Positions 10,131 through 21,787 of a DNA stretch of 64,000 nt are shown here, one piece after another; positions within the stretch are counted from its first letter, which is position 1; every line of letters begins with the position of its first letter. Source of the stretch: Poecilobothrus nobilitatus (Eukaryota; Arthropoda; Insecta; Diptera; Dolichopodidae); contig OX352773.1 in assembly GCA_947095535.1 (NCBI GenBank), forward strand, positions 266,406,515 to 266,470,514, read 5' to 3'. Made by a program: the position numbers and the translations under genes. The notes beneath the pieces were generated by a model. The model had not been told where the DNA came from. It ran no database searches and saw only the letters and a list, made by a program, of their open reading frames with translations.

Positions 10131-11571
10131 TACTGCTTTGACGAAGATGAATTGCCAGCACTAAACCGCCAGCACTATAAATATTTATTCTTTTAGAGAC
10201 AGTAATTGACAAGAGTATTTATTACAAGTGGAGACAAAATCTACAGCACGTAGTAAAATGTGCAGCATAATAAATCTACATCGAAAGGTCGCAAAGTCAG
10301 TTATACCCCTTAAATAAGAATTCAATCTGATCTACCCAAAATGTAATGAAAGAAAACGAAAATAGTTCGTGTTAAAAAAAAATGTTATGCTAATATTTTA
10401 ATTTTTTTTATAAAGGAGGTTTAAGTCATGTTTTGAATATTATTATTTCACTTTAAATCCTTATAACTCTGACATGAAGAGCACTAGGGAAATATCTGTT
10501 AATATTGTAGAAGGTTGGTTTAATAAGCTTGAAAATCATATTTTTATTTTTCTCATATTTGCTTCCAATTTGTAGTTCAAAATTGGTTTGTGTCGAAATC
10601 GTCGATCATTTCAAGAAAGAGCATTGAAGTCCGTAGACCATGTATAAACAACGCGAGTTTTTTTAAAAAAGGTTATCTAAACCCCTTTGGAACTAATTTG
10701 TTTTAGAATTTTCTGTAAGAGAACACTTTAATTTTAAAGTAAAACGTCATTTAATTAAAAAAAGCCGTAAACACATGTAAAAATATAATATTGAAGCTAT
10801 AATTTTTATCTTTTACATATTTTACAAATGTTTTTTTGAAAATGTAATAACAATTATAATATACAAAAAAAAATAGAATTGTATCGATTGCAATTTAACT
10901 AATTGTATTTTATTATTCTACAAAGTATTTGTACGTGTAACTGCGGCCTAGAATGTGTTATATAGTAATGAAATGCGAATTAATTGAAATTATTTCTATT
11001 ATTAAGAGTAATATTCCCTACATATTCCCAGTTTTTCTTATCTATTATTGTCTTATGAAGGTAAGAATAGTTTCCGTCTTCTAGCGCTTTTAGATTGTGA
11101 AACTACTACGCAGAACCTAAAATATATAAGTCTCAAAGTAGAGGTTTTTTGCAATTTTGAGGGGCTGTAACTCCGTAACCCTATATAACTAAGAGAAATT
11201 GTTAACACACGTAAAAATATATTACTGGAGCTTTAATTTTTATATCTTATCAATCAAAAGAGAAAAAGTTCCGAAAAGGTCAACCGCGCGAATGTTTTGT
11301 AACTTTTAGGGCTAAAATTGCACTAAAAACAAGTATATTCGGCGAGGCATTTATTTGAAAGGTCCCATTTAGCCCTTCTTACATTTTTGTTGCAATTTAT
11401 TTAACTCAATATATTTGCTAAACTTTTCAGAACATCAGTTCCGTTAAACAAACGTTATATATCCAATAAAAATACCTTTCAATTAACATATATTTTATAT
11501 GTTGAGATCATAACGTATCTAGGGTGAGCTTAAAATCAAAAAATGGATTTTTTTTTGATTATTTTTAATAG

Positions 11572-12040
11572 CTAAAAACAAATGTATAATTTTGATATTG
11601 GTTTATGAAGGTAAAAAAAAGTGCTGTCGAATGGCGTTTTTAAATTGAAAAAATGTTAAGCAGAGCTTGAGGTATACAAATTTCAAATTTAAAAGCAGAT
11701 CTTTTTCAAAATTTGAGAGGCTGTAGCTCCGTAGTGGATGGAGCTACATAAAACAGTTGTTCTACAACATTAATTTTTTTTTTACACCTACCCATGGTTA
11801 ACATTTCATTGCTTCAAATTTAACCGCATAGACTTCCTGTAAACAGATGAAACGGACGGACAGACAGAATGAAACTAATATGCACATTTTTACAAAAAAT
11901 TTTTACCTGAGATAAAAGGTTATTCCACAACATGAATTTTTTAAGACAAATATCCACGTTTAAAATTTCATTGTTCTATCTTAAACAATGTAGAAGTATG
12001 GTAAACAGACAGACGGAGGCAAGGACAGAATAAAACTAAT
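11572..12040 (+). repeat. Two adjacent family H 3' ends
   Basis: The first runs from the 'tataattttgatattgg' block through gctgtagctccgtagtggat to acggacggacagacagaatgaaac (11850-11873), and ends in half a hairpin (tatgcacattttt). A second, shorter end follows directly, with gacagacggaggcaaggac near 12008. Two partial 3' ends in the same orientation suggest nested or tandem insertion. Identical copies occur in tandem block C. Confidence 0.65.
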
Positions 12041-12672
12041 ATTTATTCTTTTAATTAAAGTTATTACATAATCTTTAGACTATCTATGTATTAAAGATTT
12101 CGTAGTGTAAAATTCCATAATACAAAATCTTATATAAACGATAACTAATGCAAGATAATATGCATATTATAAGTATAGTTTTCAAAAAACATTTTTTATT
12201 TAAAATTTGAAACCAAAACATGACTTAAAAATCAAAATATCGTACAACATTCGTATCTTTATAATTTCACTTTGATAAATTTAAAACAAAATATTTGCAA
12301 GAAGTTATGCAAATATTTATTAAGTTATTATATGCTTTTAATTTGTTAATTTAAATTAGTTGATTTCAAACTTCTTATATACATTTTAATTAATTAAATA
12401 TTAATATACCTATGCATTTTATTTTTGACACTGTCTTTTAGAAATTTATAATTAAGCTTAATTAATAGTACCCTTTAATTTTTTTTTATAATTTAAAACT
12501 AATTACTTGATTAATTTTCAACCCTTATAGTTGTTACAAAACATGAACTAATATTTCATTAGTCAATTTTTATATAAACTAATTTAACGGACATTTATAA
12601 TACACATAGTAGATATTATCTATTACTTTTTGATGAAGAATTGTTGCGTGAAAATTTTGTGTTTAATAGTAT

Positions 12673-13110
12673 CCTGCTTTCGGTAATATCGTTTGCGCTG
12701 CAATCATGAAAAATTCAACGATCATCGAACTTTCGCTTATGCAGTTGGCAAGTATAGTTCTTTCGATTATACAAAACGGCAGGCGAAATATCAGTCAAAT
12801 TTGTCTATACAAAGCAGGGTAAAAATTTATGATTAATTGTTGATTTTTTGTGTGAACAGTACAAAAAGGAAAAATATAAATATATTTTTGTTGAAATGGA
12901 TTCTGAATTTTTCCTTAATTATAATTTCAGAACAACCAAAAATGTAAAAATTATACTAAAGTACACTAAACAAAAAAATTTTATTTTGTTCGGTAATGTC
13001 GCTTGAAGTCGCGCCAAAAATTTGCAAGTTTATTTGACAGTTGCTTAGTTGATTCAAAATAGAATCAAAAATCATTTGACTTTTCGTCATTTTACATTAT
13101 CGAAAGCAGG
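12673..13110. mobile_element. TIR element T1 (CCTGCTTTCG), copy in block A
   Basis: A 438-bp non-coding element bounded by inverted repeats: CCTGCTTTCGGTAAT at the left, and CCTGCTTTCGATAAT read from the right. A second internal copy of the terminus motif (ttcggtaatgtcgc) lies near 12990. This is typical of MITE-like non-autonomous DNA transposons. The target-site duplication is not clear and the superfamily is unknown. Copies at 14611-15046 (left end trimmed) and 18576-19013 are products of the tandem block, not separate insertions. Confidence 0.65.
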
Positions 13111-13747
13111 GGTAATTTCACGGGACGAGACTAGTCATAAACAAAGAAAATATGACGTATTTTAGATTTGTTTAGATTTGTTTAAAAATATCTGGAAGTA
13201 GACTTGAGCTAACTAGATGTTTTGGAAATTTTCTTCTCAATAGAAATTGAATTAATACAAGGTAGAATGTAAACTAACGGTTTTTAAAAGCGCACATTTC
13301 CAAAACTCAATACAAACTGTTTAGAATTGTGACTTGCACAAAAATTTGAAAATTTCATGTAATAAGAAAAAACGTGAGAATAGGAAATTTTTGAAATTTT
13401 AAGGGGCCGTAAGTCCGGAATCTTATATAACTAAGAAAAACCTTTAACACACGTAAAAATATTATTGAACCTTTAATTTTCATGTCTTGCCGAAGAAAAA
13501 TTTACAGATGCCTAAGTTACAGGTGTCTAAAAATAGCAAATTTTCAATTTTTAAGGCGTAATAACTCTTAAAGAGGGGGTGCTACCAAAAAATTTTCTGA
13601 GGAAACTTATACTAATTCTAAAAGTTCTTTCTTGTTTCAAAATTTCAGGTTCCTATGTAAAGGCGTGCCGGAGTTATAAAAAAAGAAATTTCATGCAAAA
13701 TGGGATTTTCACATAACGGTAAATTTAAATAGTAAATTTAAAAATAA

Positions 13748-15673
13748 AGAGGGAAATGAAGAAGCGCATCACCTTGCAAAAGCTGAAGCTCCAATTCCTT
13801 GTAAAGAGAACCTTTTTGTGGCATACGTAAATGCCACAAAATGCCATATTTTGTAGCATATGTCAGCACTAAAAAAGCAAGAGATATGAAAAAATCATAG
13901 AATTCAGTAAATATAAACTGAGAATTCTAACAAGATTTCTGTGTAGACACTGCCGGCTAAAGCGAGACTTAAAGAAAATTGGAATAGAAAATAATAGTAC
14001 ATGACGATTCTGTCAAGAACAAGAAACTCCAGGAGATATACTCAAAACATGCGGAGTCCGGAACTTTACTCCTAGCAAAATATGTGCATCTGTGAGCATA
14101 CTGCTTTGACGAAGATGAATTGCCAGCACTAAACCGCCAGCACTATAAATATTTATTCTTTTAGAGACAGTAATTGACAAGAGTATTTATTACAAGTGGA
14201 GACAAAATCTACAGCACGTAGTAAAATGTGCAGCATAATAAATCTACATCGAAAGGTCGCAAAGTCAGTTATACCCCTTAAATAAGAATTCAATCTGATC
14301 TACCCAAAATGTAATGAAAGAAAACGAAAATAGTTCGTGTTAAAAAAAAATGTTATGCTAATATTTTAATTTTTTTTATAAAGGAGGTTTAAGTCATGTT
14401 TTGAATATTATTATTTCACTTTAAATCCTTATAACTCTGAGCTTGAGGTATACAAATTTCAAATTTAAAAGCAGATCTTTTTCAAAATTTGAGAGGCTGT
14501 AGCTCCGTAGTGGATGGAGCTACATAAAACAGTTGTTCTACAACATTAATTTTTTTTTTACACCTACCCATGGTTAACATTTCATTGCTTCAAATTTAAC
14601 CGCATAGACTGCTTTCGGTAATATCGTTTGCGCTGCAATCATGAAAAATTCAACGATCATCGAACTTTCGCTTATGCAGTTGGCAAGTATAGTTCTTTCG
14701 ATTATACAAAACGGCAGGCGAAATATCAGTCAAATTTGTCTATACAAAGCAGGGTAAAAATTTATGATTAATTGTTGATTTTTTGTGTGAACAGTACAAA
14801 AAGGAAAAATATAAATATATTTTTGTTGAAATGGATTCTGAATTTTTCCTTAATTATAATTTCAGAACAACCAAAAATGTAAAAATTATACTAAAGTACA
14901 CTAAACAAAAAAATTTTATTTTGTTCGGTAATGTCGCTTGAAGTCGCGCCAAAAATTTGCAAGTTTATTTGACAGTTGCTTAGTTGATTCAAAATAGAAT
15001 CAAAAATCATTTGACTTTTCGTCATTTTACATTATCGAAAGCAGGGGTAATTTCACGGGACGAGACTAGTCATAAACAAAGAAAATATGACGTATTTTAG
15101 ATTTGTTTAGATTTGTTTAAAAATATCTGGAAGTAGACTTGAGCTAACTAGATGTTTTGGAAATTTTCTTCTCAATAGAAATTGAATTAATACAAGGTAG
15201 AATGTAAACTAACGGTTTTTAAAAGCGCACATTTCCAAAACTCAATACAAACTGTTTAGAATTGTGACTTGCACAAAAATTTGAAAATTTCATGTAATAA
15301 GAAAAAACGTGAGAATAGGAAATTTTTGAAATTTTAAGGGGCCGTAAGTCCGGAATCTTATATAACTAAGAAAAACCTTTAACACACGTAAAAATATTAT
15401 TGAACCTTTAATTTTCATGTCTTGCCGAAGAAAAATTTACAGATGCCTAAGTTACAGGTGTCTAAAAATAGCAAATTTTCAATTTTTAAGGCGTAATAAC
15501 TCTTAAAGAGGGGGTGCTACCAAAAAATTTTCTGAGGAAACTTATACTAATTCTAAAAGTTCTTTCTTGTTTCAAAATTTCAGGTTCCTATGTAAAGGCG
15601 TGCCGGAGTTATAAAAAAAGAAATTTCATGCAAAATGGGATTTTCACATAACGGTAAATTTAAATAGTAAATT
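13748..15673. repeat. Tandem block, copy B (1,926 bp, two internal deletions)
   Basis: It matches block A from its first base but lacks A's 10473-11664 (1,192 bp; junction after ...ctctga) and 11835-12675 (841 bp; junction after ...catagact). Each junction shows 2-bp microhomology (ga and ct). The deletions sum to 2,033 bp, exactly the A-B length difference, so no other indels are needed. It is joined to copy C by the same 9-base filler (15674-15682). Confidence 0.9.
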
Positions 15674-15682
15674 TAAAAATAA

Positions 15683-18600
15683 AGAGGGAAATGAAGAAGC
15701 GCATCACCTTGCAAAAGCTGAAGCTCCAATTCCTTGTAAAGAGAACCTTTTTGTGGCATACGTAAATGCCACAAAATGCCATATTTTGTAGCATATGTCA
15801 GCACTAAAAAAGCAAGAGATATGAAAAAATCATAGAATTCAGTAAATATAAACTGAGAATTCTAACAAGATTTCTGTGTAGACACTGCCGGCTAAAGCGA
15901 GACTTAAAGAAAATTGGAATAGAAAATAATAGTACATGACGATTCTGTCAAGAACAAGAAACTCCAGGAGATATACTCAAAACATGCGGAGTCCGGAACT
16001 TTACTCCTAGCAAAATATGTGCATCTGTGAGCATACTGCTTTGACGAAGATGAATTGCCAGCACTAAACCGCCAGCACTATAAATATTTATTCTTTTAGA
16101 GACAGTAATTGACAAGAGTATTTATTACAAGTGGAGACAAAATCTACAGCACGTAGTAAAATGTGCAGCATAATAAATCTACATCGAAAGGTCGCAAAGT
16201 CAGTTATACCCCTTAAATAAGAATTCAATCTGATCTACCCAAAATGTAATGAAAGAAAACGAAAATAGTTCGTGTTAAAAAAAAATGTTATGCTAATATT
16301 TTAATTTTTTTTATAAAGGAGGTTTAAGTCATGTTTTGAATATTATTATTTCACTTTAAATCCTTATAACTCTGACATGAAGAGCACTAGGGAAATATCT
16401 GTTAATATTGTAGAAGGTTGGTTTAATAAGCTTGAAAATCATATTTTTATTTTTCTCATATTTGCTTCCAATTTGTAGTTCAAAATTGGTTTGTGTCGAA
16501 ATCGTCGATCATTTCAAGAAAGAGCATTGAAGTCCGTAGACCATGTATAAACAACGCGAGTTTTTTTAAAAAAGGTTATCTAAACCCCTTTGGAACTAAT
16601 TTGTTTTAGAATTTTCTGTAAGAGAACACTTTAATTTTAAAGTAAAACGTCATTTAATTAAAAAAAGCCGTAAACACATGTAAAAATATAATATTGAAGC
16701 TATAATTTTTATCTTTTACATATTTTACAAATGTTTTTTTGAAAATGTAATAACAATTATAATATACAAAAAAAAATAGAATTGTATCGATTGCAATTTA
16801 ACTAATTGTATTTTATTATTCTACAAAGTATTTGTACGTGTAACTGCGGCCTAGAATGTGTTATATAGTAATGAAATGCGAATTAATTGAAATTATTTCT
16901 ATTATTAAGAGTAATATTCCCTACATATTCCCAGTTTTTCTTATCTATTATTGTCTTATGAAGGTAAGAATAGTTTCCGTCTTCTAGCGCTTTTAGATTG
17001 TGAAACTACTACGCAGAACCTAAAATATATAAGTCTCAAAGTAGAGGTTTTTTGCAATTTTGAGGGGCTGTAACTCCGTAACCCTATATAACTAAGAGAA
17101 ATTGTTAACACACGTAAAAATATATTACTGGAGCTTTAATTTTTATATCTTATCAATCAAAAGAGAAAAAGTTCCGAAAAGGTCAACCGCGCGAATGTTT
17201 TGTAACTTTTAGGGCTAAAATTGCACTAAAAACAAGTATATTCGGCGAGGCATTTATTTGAAAGGTCCCATTTAGCCCTTCTTACATTTTTGTTGCAATT
17301 TATTTAACTCAATATATTTGCTAAACTTTTCAGAACATCAGTTCCGTTAAACAAACGTTATATATCCAATAAAAATACCTTTCAATTAACATATATTTTA
17401 TATGTTGAGATCATAACGTATCTAGGGTGAGCTTAAAATCAAAAAATGGATTTTTTTTTGATTATTTTTAATAGCTAAAAACAAATGTATAATTTTGATA
17501 TTGGTTTATGAAGGTAAAAAAAAGTGCTGTCGAATGGCGTTTTTAAATTGAAAAAATGTTAAGCAGAGCTTGAGGTATACAAATTTCAAATTTAAAAGCA
17601 GATCTTTTTCAAAATTTGAGAGGCTGTAGCTCCGTAGTGGATGGAGCTACATAAAACAGTTGTTCTACAACATTAATTTTTTTTTTACACCTACCCATGG
17701 TTAACATTTCATTGCTTCAAATTTAACCGCATAGACTTCCTGTAAACAGATGAAACGGACGGACAGACAGAATGAAACTAATATGCACATTTTTACAAAA
17801 AATTTTTACCTGAGATAAAAGGTTATTCCACAACATGAATTTTTTAAGACAAATATCCACGTTTAAAATTTCATTGTTCTATCTTAAACAATGTAGAAGT
17901 ATGGTAAACAGACAGACGGAGGCAAGGACAGAATAAAACTAATATTTATTCTTTTAATTAAAGTTATTACATAATCTTTAGACTATCTATGTATTAAAGA
18001 TTTCGTAGTGTAAAATTCCATAATACAAAATCTTATATAAACGATAACTAATGCAAGATAATATGCATATTATAAGTATAGTTTTCAAAAAACATTTTTT
18101 ATTTAAAATTTGAAACCAAAACATGACTTAAAAATCAAAATATCGTACAACATTCGTATCTTTATAATTTCACTTTGATAAATTTAAAACAAAATATTTG
18201 CAAGAAGTTATGCAAATATTTATTAAGTTATTATATGCTTTTAATTTGTTAATTTAAATTAGTTGATTTCAAACTTCTTATATACATTTTAATTAATTAA
18301 ATATTAATATACCTATGCATTTTATTTTTGACACTGTCTTTTAGAAATTTATAATTAAGCTTAATTAATAGTACCCTTTAATTTTTTTTTATAATTTAAA
18401 ACTAATTACTTGATTAATTTTCAACCCTTATAGTTGTTACAAAACATGAACTAATATTTCATTAGTCAATTTTTATATAAACTAATTTAACGGACATTTA
18501 TAATACACATAGTAGATATTATCTATTACTTTTTGATGAAGAATTGTTGCGTGAAAATTTTGTGTTTAATAGTATCCTGCTTTCGGTAATATCGTTTGCG

Positions 18601-19641
18601 CTGCAATCATGAAAAATTCAACGATCATCGAACTTTCGCTTATGCAGTTGGCAAGTATAGTTCTTTCGATTATACAAAACGGCAGGCGAAATATCAGTCA
18701 AATTTGTCTATACAAAGCAGGGTAAAAATTTATGATTAATTGTTGATTTTTTGTGTGAACAGTACAAAAAGGAAAAATATAAATATATTTTTGTTGAAAT
18801 GGATTCTGAATTTTTCCTTAATTATAATTTCAGAACAACCAAAAATGTAAAAATTATACTAAAGTACACTAAACAAAAAAATTTTATTTTGTTCGGTAAT
18901 GTCGCTTGAAGTCGCGCCAAAAATTTGCAAGTTTATTTGACAGTTGCTTAGTTGATTCAAAATAGAATCAAAAATCATTTGACTTTTCGTCATTTTACAT
19001 TATCGAAAGCAGGGGTAATTTCACGGGACGAGACTAGTCATAAACAAAGAAAATATGACGTATTTTAGATTTGTTTAGATTTGTTTAAAAATATCTGGAA
19101 GTAGACTTGAGCTAACTAGATGTTTTGGAAATTTTCTTCTCAATAGAAATTGAATTAATACAAGGTAGAATGTAAACTAACGGTTTTTAAAAGCGCACAT
19201 TTCCAAAACTCAATACAAACTGTTTAGAATTGTGACTTGCACAAAAATTTGAAAATTTCATGTAATAAGAAAAAACGTGAGAATAGGAAATTTTTGAAAT
19301 TTTAAGGGGCCGTAAGTCCGGAATCTTATATAACTAAGAAAAACCTTTAACACACGTAAAAATATTATTGAACCTTTAATTTTCATGTCTTGCCGAAGAA
19401 AAATTTACAGATGCCTAAGTTACAGGTGTCTAAAAATAGCAAATTTTCAATTTTTAAGGCGTAATAACTCTTAAAGAGGGGGTGCTACCAAAAAATTTTC
19501 TGAGGAAACTTATACTAATTCTAAAAGTTCTTTCTTGTTTCAAAATTTCAGGTTCCTATGTAAAGGCGTGCCGGAGTTATAAAAAAAGAAATTTCATGCA
19601 AAATGGGATTTTCACATAACGGTAAATTTAAATAGTAAATT
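15683..19641. repeat. Tandem block, copy C (3,959 bp)
   Basis: Full-length third copy. Every anchor I compared lies exactly 5,903 bases from its counterpart in copy A, and I saw no base differences. Its right edge runs on without a break into the rest of a family H element (to 20444), so this edge is ancestral. It carries another copy of the LINE relic (15683-16030), the double family H end, and the T1 element (18576-19013). Confidence 0.9.
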
Positions 19642-20444
19642 ACAAAATATTACATAATTTTGACATTGTTTTATATAGATAATCAAATTTTCGATCTTCT
19701 GGCAGTTTTAGATTGCAAAACTATAACGCAGAGCCTGAGATATATACATCTGAAAATGGAGATTTTTCGCAATTTTGAAGAGCTGCAACCTTAAAACCCT
19801 TTACAACTAAAATAAACCTTTAACACACGTAAAAATATAGTACTGTAGCTTTAATTTTTATATCTTGCAGAAGTAAAATGTGTACAGGTTCCTAAGTTAC
19901 AGGTGTTTAAAAATAGCAAATTTTCAATTTTTGAGCCCTAATAGCTCATAAACAGGGGGTGGTTCAAAAAAAATTTCTGAGCAAACTTATACTAATTCTA
20001 AAGGTTCTTTCTTGCCTCAAAATTTCAAGCCTCTATCTAAAAGAGTTATGAAAGTAGAAAAATCATGCAAAATTTGGTTTTCACATAACGGTAAATTTAA
20101 ATACTAAATTTTAAAAAATTGTATAATTTTGATATTAATTTACAAAGTTAAAAAAAATACCTGTCGAATAACGTTTTCATATTGAAAAAAAACCTTAAGC
20201 AGAAGATAAGATATATGCATTTAAAAATAGGGCTTTTTCAAGGTTTGAGAGGCTGTAGCTCCGTAATGGATGGGACTACATGAAAAAGTTGTTCCACAAA
20301 ATTATTTTTTTTATGAGAGCTACCCATGGTTAAAATTGTTTTTCTCTATTTTTAACGGTGTAGAAGTTATATAAAGAGACGGACGGACGGACAGAGTGAA
20401 ACTAATAAGCACATTTTTTCAAAATTTTTTTGGAAATGTGCTCA
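19160..20444 (+). repeat. Hairpin-ended repeat family H, complete copy
   Basis: It starts at tacaaggtagaatgtaaact inside tandem copy C and continues past the block edge. It ends with (GGAC)n at 20378-20392, gtgaaactaataagcacat, and a hairpin of arms AGCACATTT and AAATGTGCT (20406-20442). It is about 1.29 kb, collinear with the 6404-7744 copy, and non-coding. Confidence 0.75.
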
Positions 20445-21787
20445 TAACAGGCATTCAATTAAATGAGAGAATTTTAAAATTGTTTGTTTTTTCTTTAAAC
20501 TGTACAAGTACAAGTATTTTTTTTTTTTAATAAACTTTATACTTTTTTTTTCAAATTAAGATATGTATTAAGATATATTTTAACTTTAAGAAAAATATAT
20601 GTAAACAATAAAATAAAAATATGTATATGTTGTGTTGTGTGCAAATGTTTTTATTATTAAAAAGTATGGGTTACACATGAAAAACAAAGTTCTATTCACC
20701 GTGTTTTAAAATTTGGTTTGATTTTAAATGCCATTATTCGCAAAATTTCTAAATTTTATTTATAATAAAAGAGTATTTTAAATCAAGGATTTTTAAGACC
20801 CACATATAAAACGTAAATTATACAAAATACTTGAAAAATGCTTTTAATACTTGAAAAATTTTGTTTCAAATTTTTGTTTTAAATTTTTTCTGTAATAAAA
20901 AATGCGTGAAATCGAGAGACAATTTGATCTAACAAAGAAATTTTCAAATTAAGAAATATTTTAATTTTTTATAAATAAAATAGTACAAGATCTATTTTTG
21001 GTTAAAATTCCATTACAGAGATGGACATACCGAAAGCACTAATAAAATTATACTAACAAGCACATATTTTTTTTTAAATATGGATACTTAATTTAGGGTG
21101 TACAGTAAGTACTTCAACTTAATTTAGAAATTTAAATTTAAGTTTACATAAATTCTAGTTCAAATTATTATTACACATGCAATGCAATACCGTTTGGACT
21201 TCAGTAATTTTGTTTTTTGATTGTATCTATAAAACCCATTACACTAAATTTTATATGATTTTATATGATTATAAAACAAAAAGTCACAAATCAAAATTAA
21301 TAAAAGTTATGTAATTAAAAAAAAAAATTAAATTTAGATTATATAATTTAATAAATATGATGAAATATTAAAAATTTAAAAAAAAAATTCACTAATTTAT
21401 GGTTAGAATTCAAAAGAGTTTACCTTTTGTGCGAATATCCATTAAAAATTTATCTTTTTAATTTTGACAGTTTAAAATATTGATTTTAATTTGATTAATA
21501 AAATTTTAACGACAATACCAAAATTAAGAAATAAAAATAAATAAAAAATATCATAATACGATGGCCCACATTCTAACTAAAAGGATCCATTATTTACGAC
21601 GATATTGAATATGATATTTCGTATAATAAAAGAATATATAAAAATCGTAATCCGAATAAAATATTTTTTTGTAAATAAAATTAATGTTATACATATTGAT
21701 TAAATGAAAATACGTATTTTAATTTTTTTTTAATTTTTGAAGTACCTGAAAATTTTAAATATTTTTTGTTAAGAATTAAAAACCCAC
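20445..21787. other. AT-rich region downstream of PHRF1 exon 3
   Basis: Mostly poly-A/T-rich sequence. A short family H 3' remnant lies at about 20995-21085 (aagcacatattttttttt with a partial hairpin). A further PHRF1 exon would be expected on the minus strand somewhere below 21788. The less AT-rich patch at 21560-21660 reads ...YHIQYRRK-stop on the minus strand, but it has no usable acceptor and is not called. Confidence 0.5.

Larger units (their letters stand above)
9780..13738. repeat. Tandem block, copy A (3,959 bp)
   Basis: First of three head-to-tail copies. Its left edge lies inside the RNase H relic and its right edge inside a family H element (13256 onward). The left flank continues naturally into the LINE relic, so this edge is ancestral. 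At the right edge the family H sequence breaks off at agtaaatt and is joined, through the 9-base filler taaaaataa (13739-13747), to copy B. Contents in order: RNase H/C-terminal LINE tail, AT-rich unknown sequence, family H fragments near 11090-11260 and 11572-12040, the CCTGCTTTCG element (12673-13110), and the left third of a family H element. Confidence 0.9.

Noticed and set aside
21687..21787. The last 33 codons plus stop of the PHRF1 exon 3 frame as true C-terminus, or a 42-bp intron within them
   Set aside because: Codons become extremely AT-rich right after a good donor (AAAG|GTGGGT). A 42-bp intron is possible but leads to no family-like sequence.
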